DNA of 11,549 bases, taken from positions 1 to 11,549 of the forward strand of contig JBKCHQ010000005.1 of assembly GCA_046302715.1 (NCBI GenBank), written 5' to 3'. Each line of letters begins with the position of its first letter. Within the stretch, counting starts at the first letter, position 1. This document shows, in pieces, positions 1 to 6,607 of this stretch. The notes beneath the pieces are model-generated. The model was not told the DNA's origin. It searched no databases and worked only from the letters and a program-made list of their open reading frames with translations. Origin of the DNA: CAMCXT01 sp046302715. GTDB taxonomy: Bacteria > Bacteroidota > Bacteroidia > M30B66. The translations under genes and the position numbers were made by a program.

Positions 1-198
1 GTCGTAGGTACCTCGCTGCAAGTGTATCCTGCGGCTGGGCTTTTGGACGCAGCGCCGTATGGGAGCGAAATTTATTACATCGATCCTTCGGAATATTCGG
101 GGCGGCCCATGGCGAATCTTAAACACCTTAAAGAGCCGGCAGCCCAAGCATTGCCGAGGCTGGTGAACGAATTGTTGGAGCGCTTTCAGAACCAATAA
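1..198 (+). CDS. NAD-dependent protein deacylase (sirtuin, Sir2/CobB family), C-terminal fragment
   Basis: Frame 1 is open from the window edge to a TAA at 196-198 and gives the last 65 residues of a protein. It begins VVGTSLQVYPAAGLL, the conserved late segment of bacterial sirtuins in which the GTS(L) loop contacts NAD and is followed by V-x-P-A-A. The rest (IDPSE, then a helical tail) fits the usual sirtuin C-terminus. Family members remove acyl groups from lysines using NAD and are cytoplasmic. The catalytic His and the zinc-binding cysteines lie upstream, outside the window, so activity cannot be judged. The class within the family cannot be assigned from this piece. The protease gene starts 32 bp downstream on the same strand, with its own promoter-like box in the gap. 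Confidence 0.88.
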   Translation, partial: VVGTSLQVYPAAGLLDAAPYGSEIYYIDPSEYSGRPMANLKHLKEPAAQALPRLVNELLERFQNQ

Positions 199-204
199 AT
201 ACCT

Positions 205-212
205 TATTTTTG
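205..212 (+). promoter_or_regulatory. Predicted -7 box (TAnnTTTG) for the aspartic protease gene
   Basis: TATTTTTG matches the Bacteroidota -7 consensus TAnnTTTG exactly. It lies 7 bp after the sirtuin stop and 18 bp before the ATG at 231, so it predicts a leader of about 12-14 nt. No good TTTG -33 element sits 27 bp upstream, where the sirtuin coding sequence is still running. The sequence is AT-rich, so a chance match is possible. Confidence 0.4.
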
Positions 213-230
213 CTTTAAACAGTTTAAGAA

Positions 231-611
231 ATGGGTTTAGTTTATTCCGAAATTATTGTATCCAATCCGGTTAAAAGTCATTTACAGCCTTTACAGGTTA
301 AATGCCTGGCAGATACCGGTTCAACATATCTGGTTTTACCACAGCATATCGCCACACAGCTTCAGTTGCAGCCTTTAGAAACCAGAGAAGCTACCACTGC
401 CGATGGAAGTTCTCACACGGTGCCTTATGCGGGTCCGGTGCAGGTTACATTTGATGGGCGAAATTGTTTTGTAGGTGCCCTCATAATGGGCGACGAAGTG
501 TTACTTGGGGCAGTACCTATGGAAGATATGGATTTGGTGGTTCATCCTAAATTGTTAAAAATAACAGTCAACCCCGAAAGTCCTAATATCCCTCGTGGAC
601 ACGCCAAATAG
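231..611 (+). CDS. Retropepsin-like clan AA aspartic protease
   Basis: This 126-residue protein has one aspartic-protease motif, A-D-T-G-S with the catalytic Asp at residue 28, followed by a hydrophobic flap-like stretch. A second signature (LLGAVPMEDMDLVV, residues about 91-104) is typical of small single-domain clan AA proteases of the AF_0612 type, where it reads G-x-x-x-M-E-D-M-D-L. The length matches the family (about 110-130 aa). Such proteins would act as homodimers, each chain giving one Asp. There is no signal peptide or membrane segment, so it is probably cytoplasmic. Substrates are unknown. The ATG at 231 is the only sensible start: it follows the sirtuin stop by 32 bp and a TAnnTTTG box by 18 bp. 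The C-terminal tail (from about residue 115, proline-rich and basic) looks disordered. Fold and family are fairly sure; the role is not. Confidence 0.85.
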   Translation: MGLVYSEIIVSNPVKSHLQPLQVKCLADTGSTYLVLPQHIATQLQLQPLETREATTADGSSHTVPYAGPVQVTFDGRNCFVGALIMGDEVLLGAVPMEDMDLVVHPKLLKITVNPESPNIPRGHAK

Positions 612-660
612 GTCTCGTATTTTGTGAATTTCTACCCAAGGCTTAATTATTCTTTTTAGG

Positions 661-745
661 GCGCCAGCCGTGCTTTTCGGTACAAGTCCGCACCCAAAGT
701 GCTCCGCTATCGGGTTTGCGGGCTTTCCCCTTCAATCACTGGCGC
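661..745. repeat. REP-like imperfect inverted repeat in the intergenic region
   Basis: The 612-877 gap between convergent genes contains an 85-bp block bounded by perfect 7-bp inverted arms GCGCCAG (661-667) and CTGGCGC (739-745). Its base composition is visibly more G+C-rich than the AT-rich flanks. Inside are CGCACCC / GGGTTTGCG-like imperfect complementary pieces and the string GGGCTTTCCCCTTCAATCACT. This recalls the GGGCTTTCCGCTTCAATC core of intergenic palindromic repeats I know from Bacteroidota genomes. No gene is supported here; an open frame of 60 codons across it shows no protein-like features. Calling it a member of a dispersed repeat family is inference. Confidence 0.5.
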
Positions 746-775
746 TTACCACAAAACGTCGAAATTTACCTGCTC

Positions 776-793
776 TGTAAAAATAATTTTACA
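776..793. repeat. Small perfect hairpin between the convergent genes
   Basis: TGTAAAA (776-782) and TTTTACA (787-793) are perfect inverted arms around a 4-nt loop. The A/T-only core makes the stem weak. It lies about 165 bp downstream of the protease gene and 85 bp beyond the end of the convergent T9SS gene, so it could be a weak bidirectional terminator. Chance is a serious alternative in such AT-rich DNA. Confidence 0.25.
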
Positions 794-877
794 TCATATG
801 CATACAGCTCCGAACCGAGTTCTTAAGCATGCATGCGTCGAAGAAACAAAATCCTATATCCTAATTCAAAAATCCTT

Positions 878-2728
878 CTAGTGCTGCACCACAATTTTTG
901 TGGTTGTTTGCACAGATGTTGATTGCACCTTCAAAATGTAAACTCCATTCGAAAGCTGCGTTACCGGAATGGTACCCGATGTTGCAGCATTTGTTTGCGT
1001 GTACACTTCGTTACCCGCCAATGAATAGAGTGAAATCGTTGCCGGCTCGCCTTGGGTTTCGAGGTTATAATTTATTTCGTTAACCGCCGGAACTGGCCTT
1101 GCAGAAATGATTGAAGCGTTTTCTTTTGAAGGGTTTTGAATGTTCAGCACATAATCGAGATATCCAATGTGCCCGAGGGTATCGGTAAAGAGGTTCACAT
1201 TAAAATCGCCAGCAAAATACAATTGATTGTTATGCAGGGAGATGGTTCTGATGGGGCCGTCTGGAACCAAGAGCGGATTGTAGGAGTTATAGTACGAACC
1301 GCCTACATCCTGAAATCGTTGATAAGCCATCAGGTTATTACCATACGTCATTAATGAAGTACAAAAGAAATCGCCGCCGCAAAGCAGATTGTATCCATCC
1401 GATTCAATAGAATAAATTCCGTTGCCCCAAAAACCGTCTTCCATACCTGAAGCTGCGCCAATAAGTGTTTCCCAATTTCCTTCGTTTTGTTCGTTAAATA
1501 TAGCAAGAGCACAGGTATCGCCACCCGAAATCATGTCGCAGGCAGCGTACAGTGAGCCGTTGTGAATGGCAAGGTCGTTCACAGGTGTTGGTGTTCCAAA
1601 GCCAAGTGAACTCATATTAATACCGTCATAAGTTGCTACATGAAATCGCGGAGCCCCTGTTATCAATCCAAAATTACCTCCAATCAAGAGTTTGTTGTTC
1701 CATACTTCGAGCGTACGTGCACCTTCACCGAAAATAAAACCTTGCGCAACATCTTCCCATTGCGTACCATTCCAGCGCGCCAAAAGTCCGGTAAACTTAC
1801 CACCAGCGTAAATTGCACCATCGTAAACGGCAAGTGCGTGAACGTCGCCATCAAGCGCCCCCATATCTGACCATGAACCTGTACCTAAATCATACATGGC
1901 CACATGGGGTGCCGACTCACCCTCAGAAAGGGTGAAATCGCCGCCGATGTAAAGTTTGTTTTCATGTAAAAGCACGGTGCGAATAGTATCGTTGGTGCCA
2001 ATGCCGAGCGACATCCAGTCGTAGCCGGCAAAGCCGCTAATCCATGCTATAATATTGGATGAGGTTATGCCCGAATTGGAGCCCGAAAAACCGCCTGCCA
2101 TAAAAATGGTTTGATCGTTGGGCTGAAAGGCTGTTGCCAATACCGTTCCGTTCAATCCTCCGTTGAGGTCGAAAGCATTAGATTGTGGCGGATATCCCGG
2201 CTGAATCCAGGCCAGTTCATCTGTCGTAAAACCATGTTCGGTGGCCCATGCTGCAACGCCAGGTGTTTTAATCTCGTGGATGTAGGCAAATTTTTCGCGG
2301 GCATCTATACGACGGGCCAAATCATCATTTCCGCTACGCATCATCAGGTACCCCACTGCGCAATGCGTGCCGTTGCGGTCAATAAACACCGGATTTTGAT
2401 AGGGTAGGTAGTTGTTGATGGGGAAAACGCCCGCTATAGCATAGGCCTTTAATTCAGCCAGCAATTGAAGACGCTTGTTTTTTTGTTCAGTTGAAAGATG
2501 TTGAGTGTTACGCAAACGCAAGGTTTGTTCTACCAAGCTGAGATGTGCGCTTATCCATTCGTTAAAATTTTGAGGCTCATGGCGAAGCGATACGTTTTTA
2601 ACGTCGTTTTGCTTTTGCCACTGAATGTTTACCCGACTAAGTTTTTGGATAAGCTCATTTTTTAATGGCTTTGCCGACACCGTTAAGCCTAAAACCATCA
2701 TTAAGAAAAGATGTACTATTGTTTTCAT
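878..2728 (-). CDS. Secreted T9SS type A sorting-domain protein with beta-propeller-like repeats
   Basis: The product has 616 residues. Residues 1-19 form a signal peptide (MKTIVHLFLMMVLGLTVSA). I chose the ATG at 2728, not the in-frame ATG at 2770, because the signal peptide begins there. Residues about 85-180 form a conserved module ending in a G-T-H-C-A-V-G-Y-L-M segment and W-I-Q-P-G-Y-P-P; I recall it from secreted Bacteroidota proteins but know no function. Residues about 195-525 carry repeated strands of the type L-Y-x-G-G-x-F (IGGDF 261, AGGKF 308, IGGNF 349, CGGDF 450, AGDF 506), as in Kelch or delta-60-like beta-propellers. Residues about 540-616 form the C-terminal T9SS sorting domain (ISLYSLAG, NGVYILKV, KIVVQ). 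It is expected at the outer surface or secreted, perhaps as an adhesin or binding protein. No catalytic residues are recognised. Confidence 0.85.
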   Translation of the reverse strand: MKTIVHLFLMMVLGLTVSAKPLKNELIQKLSRVNIQWQKQNDVKNVSLRHEPQNFNEWISAHLSLVEQTLRLRNTQHLSTEQKNKRLQLLAELKAYAIAGVFPINNYLPYQNPVFIDRNGTHCAVGYLMMRSGNDDLARRIDAREKFAYIHEIKTPGVAAWATEHGFTTDELAWIQPGYPPQSNAFDLNGGLNGTVLATAFQPNDQTIFMAGGFSGSNSGITSSNIIAWISGFAGYDWMSLGIGTNDTIRTVLLHENKLYIGGDFTLSEGESAPHVAMYDLGTGSWSDMGALDGDVHALAVYDGAIYAGGKFTGLLARWNGTQWEDVAQGFIFGEGARTLEVWNNKLLIGGNFGLITGAPRFHVATYDGINMSSLGFGTPTPVNDLAIHNGSLYAACDMISGGDTCALAIFNEQNEGNWETLIGAASGMEDGFWGNGIYSIESDGYNLLCGGDFFCTSLMTYGNNLMAYQRFQDVGGSYYNSYNPLLVPDGPIRTISLHNNQLYFAGDFNVNLFTDTLGHIGYLDYVLNIQNPSKENASIISARPVPAVNEINYNLETQGEPATISLYSLAGNEVYTQTNAATSGTIPVTQLSNGVYILKVQSTSVQTTTKIVVQH

Positions 2729-3101
2729 AGCATTAATTTTAAATGATTCTAAACGCAAACACGAAGGCATTTTTAAAAAGGTTTATTGCCGACGTAATTT
2801 ATGTTTAAACAGAACGAAAGTATCTCAAAATCAATAATAATTATATAATAAAGGGCAGATTTTGATATGATATTTATCCATAAAATCAGAAATTATGACG
2901 GATGAAATGGAATCCATTTTGTTTGCACGTGACGTAGCAGAAAGGCCCTTATCGAATGGGCAATGCAGCCCAGCGGCCTAAGGTGCTAATTTCTTTTAAA
3001 AAGATTAAAACAAGGTAGTTTCGTCCGCTCCACGCAAACCATTTTCCAAGAGAAATAAACTATGATAAGGCTTATAGCTATAGTTTTGCAGGGCCTATAC
3101 G
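2729..3101. other. Gene-free stretch between two minus-strand genes
   Basis: These 373 bases separate the T9SS gene start (2728) from the DUF2779 gene end (3102). No protein-coding gene is convincing here. The longest ATG frame of note, 2894-2980, gives only 28 residues with no recognisable features. The half next to 2728 is very AT-rich and must hold the T9SS gene promoter. The nearest approach to a -7 box on the minus strand is TACTTTCG (2821-2814), one mismatch from TAnnTTTG and without a -33 partner. The 2926-2978 part is more G+C-rich and looks like a degenerate repeat. No clear terminator is seen after the DUF2779 gene. Confidence 0.6.
2926..2978 (-). repeat. Possible degenerate copy of the REP-like repeat seen at 661-745
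   Basis: Read on the plus strand, this block has a GTGA start, a GTAGCAGAAAGGCCC segment, and then GGGCAATGCAGCCCAGCGG. The same order of elements (GTGA, AGGGGAAAGCCC, then a GCGGAG segment) occurs in the reverse complement of 661-745, so it would be a diverged copy in the opposite orientation. Locally GGGC and GCCC can pair. The match is by eye and loose. Confidence 0.25.
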
Positions 3102-4634
3102 TTATATTACTGGTATTTGAATTACTGGGGCGCAAATCGAAGATTGAATCGACTCCCATAGCTTTTCATGCAAAATTACCATGCCTTCGGTATCTCGTTC
3201 GCAATACTTAATTAATTCGTTGCGGGTTAGCTCCCAGTCTTCGATTAAGTTGCCCTGTATTTTTTGTAAGTAAAGTGAGCTCGCCTGGTTGCCATTATTT
3301 ACCTCCAGGTTTTTGTAACTGAATTCAGGTGCCAGCGCGGGCAATACTGACTTAATGGAAGCCGATTTGCCCATAAGCGGTTCGTAGCGCAGCTTTTTAT
3401 TAAAGGGCTCGTAAAGATCGACCATACGGGCTGTAATACCTTCAATAAAAGTTGCGTATTGCGGAAACGTAATACTTAATTGATTAAAAACGCCTCGTTC
3501 AAACGGTGCATAATACGCAATAACGCTTCCCTTTGGTCTAATATCGCCTACAAGCTGCTTTAGAAGTTGCTCACGCGGATCAAGCGAAGCGTTATTGGTG
3601 AAATCTTCGGGATGGGCTAAAAATTCGCGATGAATAGGTTTGGCTCCCGGGGCATCAATGATATGCAAGGAGTACTGAAATGGAATTTTTTCAAAAGGAT
3701 GCGATTCGTCCAAAATGGGTATTGCCGAGCTTAGGGTTTCGAAATCAAAGAAATGCAACGGGTAAGTAAGCTGATTTAAAAAAGCTCCTATACCCAAAAT
3801 GTCGGTATGGCCTTGATTATATTTTACACCGTTAACTTGTAACTGCTGCCTTTTGCTTAGTTTTTGGGTGGACGGAATGTCGGCAAGGCTTAAAATGCCC
3901 ATGTTGTATAGTTCCCAGTCTTTTCCACGGGCATCGTACAGTTCAAATACCGATTGCTCGGGAATATGACTCCAGCAGTGATATTTGTAGGGGCAATCAA
4001 AGGGTTGGCTGCATTGTTTGCCAATTGAAATGCAAGGTTCTTCGGCCTGCATAAGCATTTTTTGCATGCTCCTTAACTCGGTTTCGATGCCGTTTTGCAT
4101 CCCGATGATTTTTTGGGTGATATCGGTTTTAGTAAATAATTGTTTAGGGTCAATAGCGCCTCTTTTTACATAGTTTTTATCGATATGCATAAGAAAGAAA
4201 CGGTCGGGAGCCTGCCCGCATTGGTTCATTACCCAATATTGAAATGCGGCGTCGGTAAAATGATATTCTTTAAGTTCAGCGCTGCTTTTTACTTCAATGG
4301 CCCAACGTTCACCGCCTTTGTGATGTAAAATATCGAGTGCGGCAAATGCACCGCTGTGCGAAAAACTGGCTTCATAAATAGTATCCACACCTGTAAAAAG
4401 CCATTCTGTGGTGCGTTTTATGGCAAGGCCCCAATCATTGTTAAAATCTAATGTTGCATCATTTCCGTTTGGGAAAACAGTCTGAGCCAACCTGCCTATT
4501 TCATGTCCTTCATCAAATCGTGCTTGTTGAGCATCAGTAATTTCGGGCTTTAGGTCTTTACGGTTTACGTCGAAATATAATTTTTTGGAGCATTGTTTGC
4601 CCGCTACGAATTTTGATTTGCTTAACGTGATCAT
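3102..4634 (-). CDS. DUF2779 protein: Cas4/RecB-like PD-(D/E)XK nuclease with Fe-S cysteines fused to a DnaQ-like exonuclease
   Basis: The product has 510 residues. The N-terminal half looks like a Cas4/RecB-type nuclease: S-K-S-K-F-V-A-G-K-Q-C (Cys5), an acidic D101 after FAAL, and W-A-I-E114-V-K116-S-S, the E-x-K core. A Cys cluster follows (C208, C214, C220, with C201 nearby) which with Cys5 could hold a 4Fe-4S cluster as in Cas4/AddB. The C-terminal half (about 285-500) is DUF2779, with RNase H-fold 3'-5' exonuclease motifs: F-F-D297-F-E299-T (Exo I), A-Y-Y-A-P-F-E-R (about 373-380), V-D406, and Y-C-E-R-D481 (Exo III). All expected acidic residues seem present, so both nuclease sites may be active, on DNA or RNA. 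No signal peptide. The gene follows the AAA+ ATPase gene by 218 bp on the same strand and has its own operator-like palindrome and -7 box, suggesting control by the WYL protein. Biological role unknown; it is not a standard type II-C cas gene. Confidence 0.82.
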   Translation of the reverse strand: MITLSKSKFVAGKQCSKKLYFDVNRKDLKPEITDAQQARFDEGHEIGRLAQTVFPNGNDATLDFNNDWGLAIKRTTEWLFTGVDTIYEASFSHSGAFAALDILHHKGGERWAIEVKSSAELKEYHFTDAAFQYWVMNQCGQAPDRFFLMHIDKNYVKRGAIDPKQLFTKTDITQKIIGMQNGIETELRSMQKMLMQAEEPCISIGKQCSQPFDCPYKYHCWSHIPEQSVFELYDARGKDWELYNMGILSLADIPSTQKLSKRQQLQVNGVKYNQGHTDILGIGAFLNQLTYPLHFFDFETLSSAIPILDESHPFEKIPFQYSLHIIDAPGAKPIHREFLAHPEDFTNNASLDPREQLLKQLVGDIRPKGSVIAYYAPFERGVFNQLSITFPQYATFIEGITARMVDLYEPFNKKLRYEPLMGKSASIKSVLPALAPEFSYKNLEVNNGNQASSLYLQKIQGNLIEDWELTRNELIKYCERDTEGMVILHEKLWESIQSSICAPVIQIPVI

Positions 4635-4695
4635 AGAGGATGGTTTTAATTATAATTTGAGAAAGAGTTTATACAAAGTGTCGATTATTTGAATG

Positions 4696-4708
4696 CGCTA
4701 GTCTAGCG
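4696..4708. repeat. Perfect 13-bp palindrome in the DUF2779 leader
   Basis: CGCTAG (4696-4701) and CTAGCG (4703-4708) are exact inverted arms around a single base. It lies between the predicted -7 box (4742-4735) and the DUF2779 start codon (4634), so it would be in the 5' untranslated leader, roughly 25 nt from the predicted transcript start. A second protein-binding site is the simplest reading. The 1-nt centre makes an RNA hairpin less likely unless part of the arms is left unpaired. Confidence 0.4.
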
Positions 4709-4734
4709 GCTTCTGTTTATTTTAAAAGTATTTA

Positions 4735-4742
4735 CAAAGCTA
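4735..4742 (-). promoter_or_regulatory. Predicted -7 box for the DUF2779 nuclease gene
   Basis: On the minus strand the sequence is TAGCTTTG, an exact TAnnTTTG match. It lies 8 bp downstream of the operator-like palindrome at 4751-4771, almost the same geometry as the two boxes around the 6580-6600 palindrome. The transcript would start near 4730 and carry a leader of about 95 nt. The -33 position holds operator sequence, not TTTG. Confidence 0.55.
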
Positions 4743-4750
4743 CGACATTT

Positions 4751-4771
4751 CTGCGCATTCTTATTGCGTAG
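4751..4771. promoter_or_regulatory. Second copy of the predicted WYL-regulator operator
   Basis: The 21 bp have arms CTGCGCATT (4751-4759) and ATTGCGTAG (4763-4771) around a 3-bp centre. The right arm is identical to that of the perfect palindrome at 6580-6600; the left arm differs from it at 2 of 9 positions. It is in a non-coding gap and sits 8 bp upstream of an exact TAnnTTTG box reading toward the DUF2779 gene. I infer binding by the WYL protein encoded at 6628. Confidence 0.65.
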
Positions 4772-4852
4772 AAATTAATTCGTGCGATTTTGTCGCCGCA
4801 CTAGTTGCGCAAAGCTTGAAGTTACCTTTTACAAGAGCAGAGAATTTATTTT

Positions 4853-6547
4853 TTAGGAGGCTCGCTTTTTTTTAAAGCCCAGGTCTATTTGTGGTTCTTC
4901 GATTGGGCTTCCCAGATTAAAGCCCACTACCGCACGTTGCCTATACGTGCTGCCTTCAAGTTCCTTCAAAAGATATTCCTCGAGCGCTAATGCCAGAGCT
5001 GTTGTTTTTCTGCGAATCGCCTTGGCAATGTTTGCTTTACGGCAAAAATTGAGCAGTTGAGCTGCACTAAAACAGTATTTTTGTGCCAGTTGCCAGCATT
5101 TTTCAGGTTCAAGCTGCGGGAAAAATTGTATGAGGAGGAGCTTTCGTGTTTCAAAATCGGGCATGCCAATATCTATTCGGTAAAGAAATCTGCGGGTAAA
5201 AGCAAGATCAAACATTTTAGGAAGGTTGGTAGTGCAAATTAAAATACCGCTAAACGTCTCGAGTTCGTTAAGTAAAATGGTTTGAACGGCATTTTCGGTT
5301 TGGGCCAAATTGCCTACGCTTTTGCTCCTATTTTGAAAGATGCTATCCGCTTCATTAAAACACAGAATTGGGGCTGTTGATGGGTTAATTGCGCTCAGTT
5401 TATAGTATTCGAAAAGCTGTTTTATTTTTTTCTCGCTTTCGCCGTAATACATATCTCTTTGTTCTGCCACATTAAAGATGAGCAAATCGCGTCCGCTTTT
5501 GCGCGCTAATTGGCGTGCCAGTTCGGTTTTACCGGTACCGGGTAAACCTGAAAGAAGCACGGTAACGCCGATTATATCCTTTTGTTTTTGCATACTTTTC
5601 CTGTAGGACTCAAATGATTTTGGCTTAATGAGTTCGAACAGCTCATCGGTTATTGGTTTAGTGTCGTGGTTGTAAAGTAGGGTACGTTCTTCAATGGATG
5701 ATGCGGCCGTGCGTTGAAGGGTAGGGGGCAATATAAGCGGATCGGCACCTCCATTTACACCACGCTTTAACTCACCCGAGGCGGGCAGCATAAAATCTGC
5801 GACCAATATTTTTCTGCCGAAATTGCCTTGTTCAAAACGAAGCAATCCTGTGGCAATAAGTGCAGAATTGTCGGCCATCCATTCGTCATGCAGCCTCTTG
5901 GCACGTAACTGGTTTGAGCTAAAAAGGCTGCTTAGCCAGCGCACGCTGAGGTTGCGCCAATCCATAAGAAATAAAAGACATGCAAAAACCGCTGCCGATT
6001 TAACCCGGTCATCGCATTTTATGGCTTTTGCTTTTCGGGCAAGCGGGTGGCTCGATTTTCTGATAAATGTCATACAGTGCATCTGCCAGGTAGCACAAGC
6101 CATATTCCGACTCAGAAATAACACCGCAAGTGCATACATGTTAAGGAGTTCTTGTTCCTGTGGATGTATCTCCTTCTTGTGGCATACCATCAGCAATTTT
6201 TGACCGGTGCGCAAAGCCACATCCACGGTATGGTTCAGTTCAAGTTCGGGATTGTATTCTGAGGCATCTTCTGCATTAATTTCAATAAAACCCCAGGTAA
6301 CAAGTGTGGCAAAAGCTTCATTTAACATTTTGGGCTCAATGCGTTCTGCCAATCGTTCAAAAATAGATGAAACTGTTGCATTTCTTCGTCTGCCGTTATT
6401 CATAATACATGCCGCAAGCACTGCTCCTTGGGCATAACTGGTATTGGTAAACTCACAAAATGAGTGTAGATCCGCTTCGGTCGGAAAATGCGTTCGTTCG
6501 TTGGCTTTCTTTTCAAGCGCTTGCAAATGACTGATCCAGTTTTTCAT
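4853..6547 (-). CDS. AAA+ family ATPase with a long helical N-terminal region
   Basis: The product has 564 residues. The AAA+ module spans about 320-510: Walker A G-L-P-G-T-G-K-T (334-341), a substrate-loop-like Y-Y-G-E-S-E (367-372), Walker B region I-L-C-F-N-E-A-D (394-401), sensor 1 C-T-T-N (438-441) and an arginine pair R452/R453 where the Arg finger is expected. The order and the Y-G-E-S segment resemble the Vps4/FtsH/Cdc48 class, which remodels proteins. The usual Walker B Asp is Asn398, while the catalytic Glu399 is kept; I recall F-N-E-A-D in other bacterial AAA proteins of this type, so it is probably normal. Residues 1-300 are mostly helical, Cys- and Arg-rich, and unrecognised. The tail (555-564) is basic. 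ATG at 6547 is 18 bp from an exact -7 box (6572-6565). The gene is divergent from the WYL gene, 80 bp away, with a shared palindromic operator. Its specific function is not known to me. Confidence 0.85.
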   Translation of the reverse strand: MKNWISHLQALEKKANERTHFPTEADLHSFCEFTNTSYAQGAVLAACIMNNGRRRNATVSSIFERLAERIEPKMLNEAFATLVTWGFIEINAEDASEYNPELELNHTVDVALRTGQKLLMVCHKKEIHPQEQELLNMYALAVLFLSRNMACATWQMHCMTFIRKSSHPLARKAKAIKCDDRVKSAAVFACLLFLMDWRNLSVRWLSSLFSSNQLRAKRLHDEWMADNSALIATGLLRFEQGNFGRKILVADFMLPASGELKRGVNGGADPLILPPTLQRTAASSIEERTLLYNHDTKPITDELFELIKPKSFESYRKSMQKQKDIIGVTVLLSGLPGTGKTELARQLARKSGRDLLIFNVAEQRDMYYGESEKKIKQLFEYYKLSAINPSTAPILCFNEADSIFQNRSKSVGNLAQTENAVQTILLNELETFSGILICTTNLPKMFDLAFTRRFLYRIDIGMPDFETRKLLLIQFFPQLEPEKCWQLAQKYCFSAAQLLNFCRKANIAKAIRRKTTALALALEEYLLKELEGSTYRQRAVVGFNLGSPIEEPQIDLGFKKKRAS

Positions 6548-6564
6548 AATTTAAATTTTTTCTG

Positions 6565-6572
6565 CAAAATTA
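6565..6572 (-). promoter_or_regulatory. Predicted -7 box for the AAA+ ATPase gene
   Basis: Minus-strand TAATTTTG is an exact TAnnTTTG match. It is separated by exactly 7 bp from the palindrome at 6580-6600 and by 17 bp from the ATG at 6547, giving a predicted leader of about 12 nt. The position for the -33 TTTG (27 bp upstream) falls inside the palindrome and reads CAAT. Confidence 0.6.
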
Positions 6573-6579
6573 CATGCAT

Positions 6580-6600
6580 CTACGCAATGATATTGCGTAG
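6580..6600. promoter_or_regulatory. Perfect palindromic operator between the divergent AAA+ and WYL genes
   Basis: CTACGCAAT (6580-6588) and ATTGCGTAG (6592-6600) are perfect 9-bp inverted arms around GAT. This is far longer than expected by chance in an 80-bp gap and suits a homodimeric DNA-binding protein. Outward-facing exact -7 boxes lie 7 bp away on both sides. The WYL protein encoded next to it is the obvious ligand, giving both autoregulation and control of the ATPase gene. The site covers the -33 positions of both promoters, so either repression by occlusion or activation in place of a -33 contact is possible. Confidence 0.8.
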
Positions 6601-6607
6601 CAATTCC

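Noticed and set aside
699..881. 60-residue frame in the gap between the protease and T9SS genes
   Set aside because: It runs through the REP-like repeat and has no sensible composition or start context.
2729..2770. Longer start (ATG 2770) for the T9SS propeller protein
   Set aside because: It would put 14 residues before a well-formed signal peptide; the ATG at 2728 starts the signal peptide directly.
2894..2980. 28-residue ATG frame in the 2729-3101 gap
   Set aside because: No recognisable features, no promoter box, and it overlaps the possible repeat remnant.
3102..4634. The Cas4-like nuclease as a cas gene of the nearby Cas9 locus
   Set aside because: It is over 6 kb from cas9 with unrelated genes between, faces the other way, has a DnaQ-like fusion not seen in Cas4, and II-C loci normally lack cas4. 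The shared operator links it to the WYL gene instead.
4782..4801. GTGCG / CGCAC hairpin after the AAA+ gene as a terminator
   Set aside because: Only 5 bp with a 10-nt loop and no T-run on the minus strand.
5823..6203. 126-codon open frame on the plus strand
   Set aside because: It lies wholly antisense to the AAA+ ATPase gene, has no protein-like motif, and is explained as a shadow of that gene.
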